Part shown: one piece after another, positions 8,564 through 17,247 of the stretch
How the letters are laid out: every line of letters begins with the position of its first letter
How positions within the stretch are numbered: position 1 is the first letter of the stretch
Assembly (NCBI GenBank): GCA_007122565.1
Contig: SKTJ01000302.1
Span: 1-27,792, forward strand
Direction: 5' to 3'
Source of the DNA: Syntrophomonadaceae bacterium
GTDB taxonomy: Bacteria > Bacillota > Dethiobacteria > DTU022 > UBA8154
DNA: 27,792 bases
Translations under genes and position numbers: made by a program
Notes under the pieces: model-generated
The model's database searches: none
Told to the model about the DNA's origin: nothing
The model's input: the letters and a program-made list of their open reading frames with translations, nothing else

Positions 8564-8857
8564 ATGAAGGTTAACAAAAAAGATGTTGAACATGTAGCTG
8601 CATTGGCCCGGCTCACTTTCTCTTCCGAGGAACTGGAACTTTACACGGAGCAATTCAATGATATACTCGATTATATTAACCGGTTAAATGAGGTGGATCT
8701 GGAAAATGTTGAACCGACCAGCCACGTTCAGCCTCTGAAAAATGTGTTACGGGAAGATTGTGCCATTACCAGCAGTACTGATCTGCGGGAAGCGGTTCTG
8801 CGGGAAGCTCCGGCAGCGGAACATGGATATTTTAAAGTACCGCCTGTAATTGAATGA
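8564..8857 (+). CDS. gatC: Asp/Glu-tRNA(Asn/Gln) amidotransferase subunit C
   Basis: GatC is the small subunit that wraps around and stabilises GatA in the GatCAB complex, which converts Glu-tRNA(Gln) (and in many species Asp-tRNA(Asn)) to the amidated form. The 97-residue product shows the family pattern: DVEHVAALARL at the N-terminus, two helices with LNEVDLENVEPTSHV, then LREDCA and a C-terminal YFKVPPVIE. CAGGAGGTG lies just before the ATG. It is the first gene of a tight gatC-gatA-gatB operon; no convincing promoter was identified in the 92 bases shared with divergent comFB. Confidence 0.95.
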   Translation: MKVNKKDVEHVAALARLTFSSEELELYTEQFNDILDYINRLNEVDLENVEPTSHVQPLKNVLREDCAITSSTDLREAVLREAPAAEHGYFKVPPVIE

Positions 8858-8879
8858 AGCAAAGAACGGGGGAAAACAT

Positions 8880-10358
8880 TTGGAATTATATACGATGACT
8901 GCTTATGAAGCAGCACAGTCCCTGCAGCGCAGAGAGGTGAGCTCGCAGCAATTGGTGAAAGCCGTATATGAGCGTATTGAAGCTGTGGAGCCCGCAGTGC
9001 GTGGATTTATTACCGTCCTCGAGCAGGAGAAAGCGCTGGCGGCGGCAAGCCGGGCGGATGAGTTATTGGAAAAAGGGCAGGCTCCTTCACCCCTTACCGG
9101 TATTCCCATGGCCCTGAAAGATAATCTCTGTACTAGTGGAATTCCCACCACCTGTGCGTCCCGGATGCTGTCAGATTACCGCCCCCCGTACGATGCGTTT
9201 GTGGCTGCAAAACTTCAGGCAGCGGGGACAGTTCTTGTGGGGAAAACTAATATGGATGAATTTGCCATGGGTTCTTCCACGGAAAATTCTGCATTTCACA
9301 TCACGCTAAACCCCTGGGACGGGGAGCGGGTACCGGGAGGGTCGAGCGGCGGTTCGGCTGCAGTGGTAGCTGCGGGAGAGGCTTTTTTTGCCCTTGGTTC
9401 GGATACGGGCGGCTCTATTCGCCAACCCGCTTCCCTTTGCGGTGTGGTTGGCCTTAAACCCACTTACGGAAATGTTTCCCGTTATGGCCTTATTGCTTTT
9501 GCCTCATCCCTGGATCAGATCGGCCCTTTAACCAGAGATGTACGGGACGCTGCACTCGTCCTCGACATTATTGCCGGGCATGACGCACGGGACTCTACCT
9601 CCGTTCCCCGGGAAAAGGAGCACTACGCTGATTATCTCGGCAAAGAGGTGAAAGGTTTTAAAGTAGCCTTACCTGTTGAATGTTTCGGGGAAGGACTGGA
9701 AAAGGAGATAAAAGATGTAGTCATGCAGGCTGTGGGGAAGTGTGCCGGTCTTGGGGTTCAGATGACTGAAGCATCTGTGCCCAGCACCAAGTATGCCCTT
9801 CCCGCCTACTATCTGGTGGCTCCCGCCGAAGCCTCATCAAACCTGGCTCGTTATGACGGGGTCCAGTACGGCTTGAGCGTACGGGATGAAGAAAACCTGC
9901 TCAGCCTCTACTGGTCTACACGGAAGCAGGGTTTTGGTGCGGAGGTAAAAAGGCGGATTATGCTTGGAACTTACGCTCTTAGTTCCGGTTATTATGACGC
10001 CTATTATTTGAAAGCGCTGAAGATGCGTACCCTGATCCGGGAAGAATTTGTAAAATTATTTAAGGACCATGATTTTATCGTTACGCCAACTTCGCCTACG
10101 GTGGCTTTTAAAATAGGGGAGCAAAAAGATGATCCCCTTACCATGTATTTGAACGATATCTACACAGTAACAGCAAATCTTGCCGGCTTCCCGGCCATCT
10201 CCATCCCCTGTGGTTTTGTTGAAGGAATGCCTGTGGGGTTGCAGGTGATCGGCCGGCCCTTTGACGAGGGACGGATGCTCCAGTTTTGTTATTGCCTGGA
10301 GGATCTCCTGGGGATTAAAGGCCGCCTGGCTACTATCGATATAAAGGAGGGAAAATAG
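8880..10358 (+). CDS. gatA: Asp/Glu-tRNA amidotransferase subunit A (glutaminase), catalytic copy
   Basis: GatA hydrolyses glutamine and supplies ammonia to GatB. TTG at 8880 is chosen: CGGGGGA lies about 7 bases upstream and the protein then begins MELYTMTAYE, as in the family. An earlier in-frame TTG at 8850 lies inside gatC. The product is 492 residues. The amidase-signature catalytic triad is complete: Lys80 in PMALKDNLCT, cis-Ser155 in VPGGSSGGSAA, and nucleophile Ser179 in GSDTGGSIRQPA. Spacing is identical to the known GatA triad (75 and 24 residues). The C-terminal substrate-pocket segments SSGYYDAYY and MYLNDIYTV are present. It ends with a one-base overlap on gatB. It is the useful reference for the divergent paralogue at 23885-25195. 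Confidence 0.97.
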   Translation: MELYTMTAYEAAQSLQRREVSSQQLVKAVYERIEAVEPAVRGFITVLEQEKALAAASRADELLEKGQAPSPLTGIPMALKDNLCTSGIPTTCASRMLSDYRPPYDAFVAAKLQAAGTVLVGKTNMDEFAMGSSTENSAFHITLNPWDGERVPGGSSGGSAAVVAAGEAFFALGSDTGGSIRQPASLCGVVGLKPTYGNVSRYGLIAFASSLDQIGPLTRDVRDAALVLDIIAGHDARDSTSVPREKEHYADYLGKEVKGFKVALPVECFGEGLEKEIKDVVMQAVGKCAGLGVQMTEASVPSTKYALPAYYLVAPAEASSNLARYDGVQYGLSVRDEENLLSLYWSTRKQGFGAEVKRRIMLGTYALSSGYYDAYYLKALKMRTLIREEFVKLFKDHDFIVTPTSPTVAFKIGEQKDDPLTMYLNDIYTVTANLAGFPAISIPCGFVEGMPVGLQVIGRPFDEGRMLQFCYCLEDLLGIKGRLATIDIKEGK

Positions 10359-11797
10359 TGCCAGGTGCATACGAGGTCGTTATCGGCCTGGAAGTACATG
10401 TGGAACTACATACTGCAAGCAAGATATTTTGTTCCTGCCCCAACAAGTTCGGCAACGCTCCCAATACGAATGTTTGTCCCGTTTGTCTGGGCCTGCCCGG
10501 CACCTTGCCTGTTTTCAATAAGAAAGCGCTGGAATTGTCATTGCGGGCTGCTCTGGCCCTGGATTGCCAGGTCAACCCTTTCAGCCGTTTTGCCCGAAAA
10601 AATTATTTCTATCCTGACCTGCCCAAGGCGTACCAGATTTCCCAGTATGAATATCCCATAGCCGGAATCGGGTCCCTGGATATTTTTAAAGACGGCGAAC
10701 TGGTGCGCACTGTGAGTATTGAGCGCTTGCATTTGGAAGAGGATGCGGGTAAGTTGCTGCACGATGATGCAAATTTATCTTCCTATGTGGATTATAACCG
10801 CTGTGGCGTACCCCTTATTGAAATAGTAACCGCCCCGGATATCCGTTCATCAGAGGAAGCCCGTCTTTTCCTGGAATCTTTGCGACGCATCCTGCTCTAT
10901 ACGGAAATATCCGACTGCAAGATGGAGGAGGGGAGTCTGCGCTGTGATGCCAATATCTCCCTGCGGCCCCCGGGAACGGAAGCTCTGGGAAATAAAGTGG
11001 AAATCAAAAACATGAACTCTTTCAAAGCAGTACAGCGGGGCCTGGATCATGAGGTGGTGCGGCAAACAAAGATTCTGGATAAGGGGGGGCGTGTCTCCCA
11101 GGGGACGCGTCGCTGGCACGAGGATAAGGGATTAACCAGCGAGATGCGCAGTAAGGAAGAAGAGCAGGACTACCGCTACTTCCCCGAACCGGACCTGCCA
11201 CCGGTGGTTGTGGATGATGCGATGCTTAAAAAGATCAAGAATACATTACCGGAGCTGCCCGTAGCACGTTATCAACGTCTCATGGCAGACTATGGCCTCT
11301 CTGCCTACCAAGCGGAGATAATCACGACAGAGCGGAGCCTTGCCGATTTCTTTGAAGAGACTCTGCATCACTACTCTCAGCCTCAAAAGGTGGCAAACTG
11401 GCTCCTCGGGGATGTTTTAAAGGTTATCAACCTGGATGCAAAAGAGATAGATGATACTCTCTTTACCCCCATCCACCTGGCGGAGTTGTTGGATTTGATT
11501 GATGGGGAGCAGATTAGCGGCCCCACGGCGAAGGAAATCCTTGAAGAATGTTTTAAAGATGGTAAAATGCCCGCGGTGATTATGGAAGAAAAAGGGCTGG
11601 GACAGATTAGTGATACAGATGAACTGGCGAAGGTTGTAGCTGTGGTGTTGGAAGAGAACCAATTAGCGATAAAAGATTATCATGAAGGTAATAAGAAGGT
11701 CATTACTTATCTGATGGGAAACGTGATGAAGATCACAGGCGGAAAAGCCAATCCCCAGCTGGTAACTGCCATGCTGAAGGAAAGACTGGATAAATAG
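10358..11797 (+). CDS. gatB: Asp/Glu-tRNA amidotransferase subunit B
   Basis: GatB binds the misacylated tRNA, phosphorylates its side-chain carboxylate with ATP and transfers ammonia delivered from GatA. The 479-residue product starts with GTG overlapping the gatA stop by one base, with AAAGGAGGG just upstream. The N-terminal GLEVHVEL contributes metal and ATP residues. The zinc site is FCSC plus CPVC. RKNYFYPDLPK, HLEEDAGKL, NRCGVPLIEIVT and CKMEEGSLRCDANIS follow. The MRSKEE...DYRYFPEPDLPP segment is intact. The C-terminal half holds the helical and YqeY-like tail domains that contact tRNA. Together with gatC and gatA it forms a standard functional set. Confidence 0.97.
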   Translation: MPGAYEVVIGLEVHVELHTASKIFCSCPNKFGNAPNTNVCPVCLGLPGTLPVFNKKALELSLRAALALDCQVNPFSRFARKNYFYPDLPKAYQISQYEYPIAGIGSLDIFKDGELVRTVSIERLHLEEDAGKLLHDDANLSSYVDYNRCGVPLIEIVTAPDIRSSEEARLFLESLRRILLYTEISDCKMEEGSLRCDANISLRPPGTEALGNKVEIKNMNSFKAVQRGLDHEVVRQTKILDKGGRVSQGTRRWHEDKGLTSEMRSKEEEQDYRYFPEPDLPPVVVDDAMLKKIKNTLPELPVARYQRLMADYGLSAYQAEIITTERSLADFFEETLHHYSQPQKVANWLLGDVLKVINLDAKEIDDTLFTPIHLAELLDLIDGEQISGPTAKEILEECFKDGKMPAVIMEEKGLGQISDTDELAKVVAVVLEENQLAIKDYHEGNKKVITYLMGNVMKITGGKANPQLVTAMLKERLDK

Positions 11798-11839
11798 ATT
11801 AAAAGAATTAACCACAGAACTCACATAAAAGGGCGCACA

Positions 11840-11898
11840 CATAGAGGCACACAATAGAAATAGCAAATGTAGGGGCGGACGACCCTGTCCGCCCGCAA
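11840..11898 (+). repeat. Composite intergenic repeat, copy upstream of acs
   Basis: A 15-nt element CATAGAGGCACACAA (11840-11854) is followed by a GC-rich palindrome (11871-11898) in which GGGCGGAC (11873-11880) pairs with GTCCGCCC (11887-11894) across 6 nt. The same two elements, in the same order, recur at 13936-13999 downstream of acs. The first element matches at 14 of 15 positions and the palindrome is identical over 28 nt. No T-tract follows. Confidence 0.75.
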
Positions 11899-11951
11899 GG
11901 GTTACGGAATACATGGTTAAATTTCCATCATTGTAAGGGGAGATGATTTGC

Positions 11952-13874
11952 TTGGGTGAAACTGGTGTTTATCCACCACCGGAGCACTTTAGGAAAGATG
12001 CGCTGCTTACTGACGATTTACTCTACCGGCGCGCGAGGGAAAAAGACCGGTTGCAGTTTTGGGCGGAAATGGCGGATGAACTGCACTGGTTTAAGAAATG
12101 GGAGCGGGTGCTTGACGATAGTAAAGCACCATATTACCGCTGGTTTGTGGGCGGGAAATTAAATGTCAGTTATAATTGCCTGGACCGGCATGTCAATTCC
12201 TTTCGCCGCAACAAGGCCGCCATCATTTTTGAGGGGGAGGATGGCGCCGGGGTTACCCTCACCTACCACCAGCTTTACCGTGAAGTAAACCGTTTTGCTG
12301 CGGTGATGCAAAAAATGGGGGTGGGACGGGGGGACCGGGTGGTCATCTATATGCCTATGGTGCCGGAGGCGATTATGGCCATGCTGGCTTGTACCCGTGT
12401 AGGAGCGGTTCACAGCGTTGTGTTTTCAGGATTTAGCACGGAGGCCCTGCAAAAGCGCATTACTGATTTGGATGCCAAGCTTTTGATCACCGTGGACGGG
12501 GCTTTTCGCCGCGGAAAATTCATCCCCCTTAAAGATAATGCTGAGCAGGCCATCTGTGCCTGCCAATGTATCGATAAAACCCTGGTGGTTAAACGTGTCG
12601 GCAATGATGTGAACATGCAGGAAGGCAGGGATTTCTGGTATCATCAAATGGTTGAGGATACCCCCCTTTATTGTCCTCCTGAGGAAATGGACGCTGAAGA
12701 TCCCCTCTTTCTCCTTTACAGCAGTGGAACCACCGGCGCACCCAAAGGCATTTTGCATACAACAGGCGGTTATCTCACGGGTGTTTATACCACCTACCGC
12801 TACATTTTCGACTACCGGGAAGAGGATGTATTTTGGTCAACATCCGATATCGGTTGGATTACAGGCCAGAGCTATATAGTTTATGGTCCCCTTGCCAACG
12901 GGGCCACAATCGTGCTCTATGAGGGGACACCGGACTACCCGGAGCGTGACCGCTTCTGGGAGATCATTGAAAAATATGGGGTAACCGTTTTTTATACGGC
13001 ACCCACAGCTATCAGCACATTTATGCGCTGGGGTACTGATTGGGTGAAAAAACGGGATCTTTCCAGCCTGCGCCTCCTCGGCTCAGTGGGTGAGCCGATC
13101 AAGCCTGATACCTGGAAATGGTATTATGAGCATATCGGACAAAAGCGCTGCCCCATCGTTGATACTTGGTGGCAGACTGAGACGGGAATGATTATGATTT
13201 CCCCCCTACCCGGGGTAACCTCCCTTAAACCCGGATCAGCCACACTACCTTTCCCCGGTATAGATCTGGATATTGTTGATGAGAAAGGAAATACCCTTCC
13301 CGATGGGGAGGCCGGCCACCTCTTGATCAGTTCTCCCTGGCCTGCAATGCTGCGCACCCTTTACAACGACGGGGAGCGCTATGAAAAGGCATACTGGAGG
13401 CAGTTCCCCGGACGTTTTTATACGGGTGACGGGGCACGCCGGGACGATGACGGGTATATCTGGATTCTCGGCCGCCTCGACGATGTGATCAACGTCTCCG
13501 GTCACCGACTCAGTACCGCCGAGATAGAAGGAGCCCTCGTAGACCATGAACATGTGGCGGAAGCGGCTGTAATTGGCAAGGCCCATGAGATTAAAAATCA
13601 GGCCATTTCTGCCTTTGTTACTTTAAATGAGGGAATAGAAGGGACGGAAGAACTGACCCGGGATCTTAAAGCCCATGTTACTAAAAAAATTGGTGCCATT
13701 GCCCGCCCCGATGATATATTCCTCACCGCTGAATTGCCCAAGACACGCAGTGGTAAGATTATGCGCCGTCTGCTGCGCGATATTGCTGAAGGGCGTGCCC
13801 TCGGAGATACCAGCACACTGCTGGACGCAGACGTAATTGCCGGGATCAAACGCAATTATGATGGGGAAGGTTAA
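11952..13874 (+). CDS. acs: Acetyl-CoA synthetase (AMP-forming)
   Basis: The enzyme activates acetate (possibly also propionate) with ATP and CoA through an acyl-adenylate. The 640-residue product is a typical Acs. The adenylation loop is YSSGTTGAPKG (Tyr256-Gly266). The acetate-pocket signature DTWWQTETG is at 404-412; its tryptophans favour very short acids. Next come YTGDGARRDDDGYIWILGR and VINVSGHRLSTAEIE, then the catalytic lysine Lys602 in PKTRSGKIMRR, the site usually controlled by acetylation. TTG at 11952 is preferred because AAGGGGAG (11935-11942) is 9 bases upstream; the ATG at 11943 directly abuts it. The gene is bracketed by two copies of a composite repeat. Acetyl versus propionyl preference is inferred. 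Confidence 0.9.
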   Translation: MGETGVYPPPEHFRKDALLTDDLLYRRAREKDRLQFWAEMADELHWFKKWERVLDDSKAPYYRWFVGGKLNVSYNCLDRHVNSFRRNKAAIIFEGEDGAGVTLTYHQLYREVNRFAAVMQKMGVGRGDRVVIYMPMVPEAIMAMLACTRVGAVHSVVFSGFSTEALQKRITDLDAKLLITVDGAFRRGKFIPLKDNAEQAICACQCIDKTLVVKRVGNDVNMQEGRDFWYHQMVEDTPLYCPPEEMDAEDPLFLLYSSGTTGAPKGILHTTGGYLTGVYTTYRYIFDYREEDVFWSTSDIGWITGQSYIVYGPLANGATIVLYEGTPDYPERDRFWEIIEKYGVTVFYTAPTAISTFMRWGTDWVKKRDLSSLRLLGSVGEPIKPDTWKWYYEHIGQKRCPIVDTWWQTETGMIMISPLPGVTSLKPGSATLPFPGIDLDIVDEKGNTLPDGEAGHLLISSPWPAMLRTLYNDGERYEKAYWRQFPGRFYTGDGARRDDDGYIWILGRLDDVINVSGHRLSTAEIEGALVDHEHVAEAAVIGKAHEIKNQAISAFVTLNEGIEGTEELTRDLKAHVTKKIGAIARPDDIFLTAELPKTRSGKIMRRLLRDIAEGRALGDTSTLLDADVIAGIKRNYDGEG

Positions 13875-13885
13875 AAGAATGTCAC

Positions 13886-13914
13886 AAGTCGAATATCGAA
13901 TGTCTAAAGTCTAA
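13886..13914 (+). repeat. AAGTCGAAT-type microrepeat after acs
   Basis: AAGTCGAAT (13886-13894) is followed by degenerate units ATCGAATGTC, TAAAGTC and TAAA. The same core recurs as GAAAGTCGAAT at 19718-19728 and 19746-19756. It starts 11 bases after the acs stop and has no coding potential. Confidence 0.5.
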
Positions 13915-13935
13915 ATATAAAGAATGTAAGTCAAA

Positions 13936-13999
13936 CATAAAGGCACACAAAAAAGGCTTGGTTAATGTACAAGGGGCGGACGACCCTGTCCGCCCGCAA
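13936..13999 (+). repeat. Composite intergenic repeat, copy upstream of nth
   Basis: CATAAAGGCACACAA (13936-13950) followed by the GC-rich palindrome at 13972-13999. The palindrome is identical over 28 nt to 11871-11898. It is in the same orientation as the copy before acs, so the acs gene lies between direct copies. It ends about 20 bases before the nth ribosome binding site. Confidence 0.75.
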
Positions 14000-14030
14000 A
14001 CGTTTGCCATGCTGAACCTAAGGAGAATCT

Positions 14031-14678
14031 TTGAATAAGAAACCGTTGAAACCTGATGTTTCGGAGATCATGCGCCTCTTGGCTGAGAGCTATCCCCAGG
14101 TGCAAACGGCGCTACAGTACCGCACCACATTTGAACTGCTGTTGGCGGTAATCCTATCTGCCCAGACTACCGATCGTCAGGTAAATACGATTACAGCAGG
14201 ACTTTTTCCAATGATTAAAGAGGGCCCCCCTGCTGTTCTGGCAATGGGACAGGAAAATTTGGAAAAAGCGATTAAGAGTTGTGGCCTCTACCGTCAGAAA
14301 AGCCGTCAGATTATGGAGACGTGCCGCTTGCTGGTGGAGCAATACGGGAAAGAGGTTCCCAGCACCCGGGAAGATCTCATGCTCCTGCCCGGTGTGGGCC
14401 GCAAGACGGCAAACATTATTTTGAGCACCGCTTTCGGTGTACCTGCTTTAGGTGTGGATACACACGTAATGCGTGTCAGTCGCAGGTTAGGGCTGGCAGT
14501 GGGGAAAAATGCACGCAATATCGAAGATGAACTGTGTAAAATTATTCCCCCTTTCTTATGGGGGGAAACCCACCATCGCCTTATAGCGCACGGCAGAGCA
14601 ATCTGCCGCGCCCCAAAACCCATGTGTATCAAGTGTCCCCTTGCTGCAAACTGCATTTTTTATCTGGATAATCAGTGA
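14031..14678 (+). CDS. nth: Endonuclease III (DNA glycosylase/AP lyase)
   Basis: Nth removes oxidised pyrimidines from DNA and cleaves the abasic site. The 215-residue product has the helix-hairpin-helix LLPGVGRKTANIIL with catalytic Lys125, and Asp143 in GVDTHV, 18 residues apart as in E. coli Nth. The C-terminal [4Fe-4S] cluster motif is complete: Cys-x6-Cys-x2-Cys-x5-Cys within CRAPKPMCIKCPLAANC. The start is TTG with AAGGAGA 5-6 bases before it. The next gene begins about 85 bases downstream. Nothing unusual in the product. Confidence 0.96.
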   Translation: MNKKPLKPDVSEIMRLLAESYPQVQTALQYRTTFELLLAVILSAQTTDRQVNTITAGLFPMIKEGPPAVLAMGQENLEKAIKSCGLYRQKSRQIMETCRLLVEQYGKEVPSTREDLMLLPGVGRKTANIILSTAFGVPALGVDTHVMRVSRRLGLAVGKNARNIEDELCKIIPPFLWGETHHRLIAHGRAICRAPKPMCIKCPLAANCIFYLDNQ

Positions 14679-14763
14679 AAAAAGAGGAATATTTAAACGC
14701 AGGAAGAATATTCATAGGGTTGTTAATTGCGTAGTTTTTAGAATGTTACTTAGGAGGCATAAC

Positions 14764-17247
14764 ATGGAAGCATATCGGGTGGAAACGGATAAGCTTTACA
14801 AGAAATGCGATCCCCAAATCTTTGAGTTTGAAACCACTGAGGAGGTCCCGCCCCTGGAGGGTATTCTTGGCCAGGAGCGGGCAGTCCGGGCTACGGAATT
14901 TGGGCTGCGCATTAAGAGATATGGTTACAATATCTTCCTCACCGGTCATACGGGAACGGGCAAAATCAGTTATGCCCGTAAGGTAGTTGAGGAGATGGCT
15001 GAAAAAGAACCTGTGCCCGACGATTGGTGTTATCTTTATAACTTTAAAAATCCGGGGGAACCACTGAACCTCAATTTGCCTGCCGGAATGGGGAGTGTTT
15101 TTTCACGGGACATTGATGATTTGCTCGAGGAATTAAACGAAGTAATCCCCAAAGCTTTTAATACAGATGAATACGAGCGGCTAAAGGGATCCCTTTATAA
15201 AGAGTTTCAGGATATACGTTCAACGCTCATGGAAGAACTGAACAAGGTGGCCCAGGAAAATGGTTTTATGCTCAAGCGGACCGGCACCGGTTTTTTAACA
15301 CCCGTTCCTTTAAAAGACGAGAAGGAGATAAGCGAAGAGGAGTTTAGTCAGCTGCCGCAGGAAGAAAGGGAAGTACTGGAGAAAAAGTCCACCGAGGTTC
15401 AGCTCAAGTCCATGGAGATTGTACGGAAGGTGCAAAATGAAGAAAAACTCCTTAAAGAACAGTTCCGTGAACTGGAACATAAAACAGGATTACATGCAGT
15501 GGGACATATTATTGCAGAACTGAAGGAGAAATACAATTCATTTCCCAAAGTGGAGTACTACCTGGATCTGCTACAGGAAGATGTGCTGGAAAATCTAGCC
15601 GATTTTCGGGATGATGATGAGGAAAAGCAAATGCCCTTTCCCTGGATGAAACGGGAGACAACCGCCACCAAGTACGTGGTAAACCTCGTAATCGATAACA
15701 AGGATGCGAAAGGTGCCCCGGTGGTAGTGGAGTCAAACCCCACTTATTATAATCTTGTGGGGCGGGTAGAGTATGAAAACAAATTAGGTATGGTCACTAC
15801 CGACTTTACCATGATCAAAGGCGGCGCCTTTCACCGCGCCAATGGTGGCTATCTGATCCTGCAAGCCAAGGATCTGCTGCTTAATTTTCAGTCATGGGAA
15901 GTATTCAAGCGTATCCTGAAAACAAAGGAACTGCGCATTGAAACCATTGCGGAGCAGTACTCCATGCTTACCATGGCTACGCTGAAGCCCGAAGCCATAC
16001 CTCTTAATATAAAAGTAATTATTATTGGTAATCCCTACCTTTATCAAATCCTTTACCGCTATGATGACGACTTCCGTAAGCTCTTCAAAATCAAGGCCGA
16101 CTTCGATATCGAGATGGATCGTTCCCTGAAGAATATGACGAAAATGGCCAATTTTATCTCCACCCACTGCCAGCGGGAAGGGGTGAGGCATTTCGACCGT
16201 AGCGGCGTGGCACGCATGGTTGAATACAGTTCCCGTTTGGCTGAACACCAGGAAAAACTGTGTACCTGTTTTAACGAAATCGTGGAACTTCTCTACGAAG
16301 CCGATGCCTGGGCAGAAATTGAAAACCAGGATATTGTGGGTGCGGCCCAGGTAGACCGGGCAGTCAGGGAGAAAATATTCCGTTCAGATAAGTACGAGAA
16401 GAAACTGCTCGAGATGTTGGAAGAGGGGCGGTTACTCTTTGATTTCACCGGAGAAAAGGTGGGTCAGGTCAACGGTCTGGCCATTCTGGATATAGGTGAT
16501 TTTGTTTTCGGTAAGCCATCCCGCATCACCGCTTCCACATATTTAGGACGGCGCGGCATTGTTAATATTGAACGGGAAAGCAAGTTGAGCGGTCGTATTC
16601 ACGACAAGGGTATACTCATTATCAGCGGTTATCTTGGCCAAAAGTACGCCCAGAATATACCCTTAACCCTTTCCGCAAGTCTGTGCTTTGAACAGTCATA
16701 CGAAGGGGTGGAGGGAGATAGCGCCTCCAGCCCCGAGCTTTATGCCCTCCTCTCCAGCATTGCCGGAATTCCCCTGAAGCAGAACCTGGCCGTTACCGGC
16801 TCCGTGAACCAGAAGGGCGAGATACAACCGGTTGGGGGAATTACACGTAAAATTGAAGGTTTTTTTGCCGCCTGCAAGATTGCCGGGCTAAGTGGTGATC
16901 AGGGTGTGCTCATCCCCCATCAGAATTTGGTGAACCTCATGCTTGAGGACGAAGTGTTGCAGGCAGTGCAGGAAGGAAAATTCCATATTTATGCAGTGAA
17001 GTCGGTGGAAGAGGGGATGGAAATTCTCACCGGTATACCGGCAGGAGAGCGGAACGAAGACGGGAATTATCCGGAGAAGACAATCAACTTCCTGGTAGAA
17101 AAGAAGCTTAAAGATTTTAACGGTTTACTGGAAAATCAAGGACGGGAGCCTGACAAGGAACCTGATAAAGAGCCTGAAAAGGAGCCTGAAGACGATACGG
17201 ACAAAGACCCTGAAGACGATACGGACAAAGACCCGGTAATTGAATAA
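14764..17247 (+). CDS. LonB-like AAA+ serine protease (S16 family)
   Basis: Probable ATP-dependent cytoplasmic protease of the LonB/COG1067 type. The ATG at 14764 follows TAGGAGGC; an open frame extends to 14641 but overlaps nth. The product is 827 residues. The N-terminal ATPase segment has a P-loop GHTGTGKIS (61-69) with Ile68 where Thr or Ser is usual. A charged, probably coiled-coil insertion follows (about 200-270). The Walker B region reads GGYLILQAKDLL without the usual Asp-Glu pair; such degenerate sites also occur in this family. The C-terminal protease domain has the Ser-Lys dyad Ser653 (EGDSASSPEL) and Lys696 (GGITRKIEGFF), 43 apart as in Lon. The last ~35 residues are a repetitive acidic tail. 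Substrates are unknown. Confidence 0.9.
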   Translation: MEAYRVETDKLYKKCDPQIFEFETTEEVPPLEGILGQERAVRATEFGLRIKRYGYNIFLTGHTGTGKISYARKVVEEMAEKEPVPDDWCYLYNFKNPGEPLNLNLPAGMGSVFSRDIDDLLEELNEVIPKAFNTDEYERLKGSLYKEFQDIRSTLMEELNKVAQENGFMLKRTGTGFLTPVPLKDEKEISEEEFSQLPQEEREVLEKKSTEVQLKSMEIVRKVQNEEKLLKEQFRELEHKTGLHAVGHIIAELKEKYNSFPKVEYYLDLLQEDVLENLADFRDDDEEKQMPFPWMKRETTATKYVVNLVIDNKDAKGAPVVVESNPTYYNLVGRVEYENKLGMVTTDFTMIKGGAFHRANGGYLILQAKDLLLNFQSWEVFKRILKTKELRIETIAEQYSMLTMATLKPEAIPLNIKVIIIGNPYLYQILYRYDDDFRKLFKIKADFDIEMDRSLKNMTKMANFISTHCQREGVRHFDRSGVARMVEYSSRLAEHQEKLCTCFNEIVELLYEADAWAEIENQDIVGAAQVDRAVREKIFRSDKYEKKLLEMLEEGRLLFDFTGEKVGQVNGLAILDIGDFVFGKPSRITASTYLGRRGIVNIERESKLSGRIHDKGILIISGYLGQKYAQNIPLTLSASLCFEQSYEGVEGDSASSPELYALLSSIAGIPLKQNLAVTGSVNQKGEIQPVGGITRKIEGFFAACKIAGLSGDQGVLIPHQNLVNLMLEDEVLQAVQEGKFHIYAVKSVEEGMEILTGIPAGERNEDGNYPEKTINFLVEKKLKDFNGLLENQGREPDKEPDKEPEKEPEDDTDKDPEDDTDKDPVIE
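17185..17232 (+). repeat. In-frame 24-bp tandem duplication at end of the LonB-like gene
   Basis: Two perfect adjacent 24-bp copies (17185-17208 and 17209-17232) each encode PEDDTDKD. Just upstream, three degenerate 12-bp units encode PDKE, PDKE and PEKE. Unit length is a multiple of three, so copy number could change without breaking the frame. Confidence 0.9.

Noticed and set aside
14641..14763. Upstream extension of the LonB-like protein
   Set aside because: It overlaps nth and lacks a ribosome binding site; ATG 14764 has TAGGAGGC.
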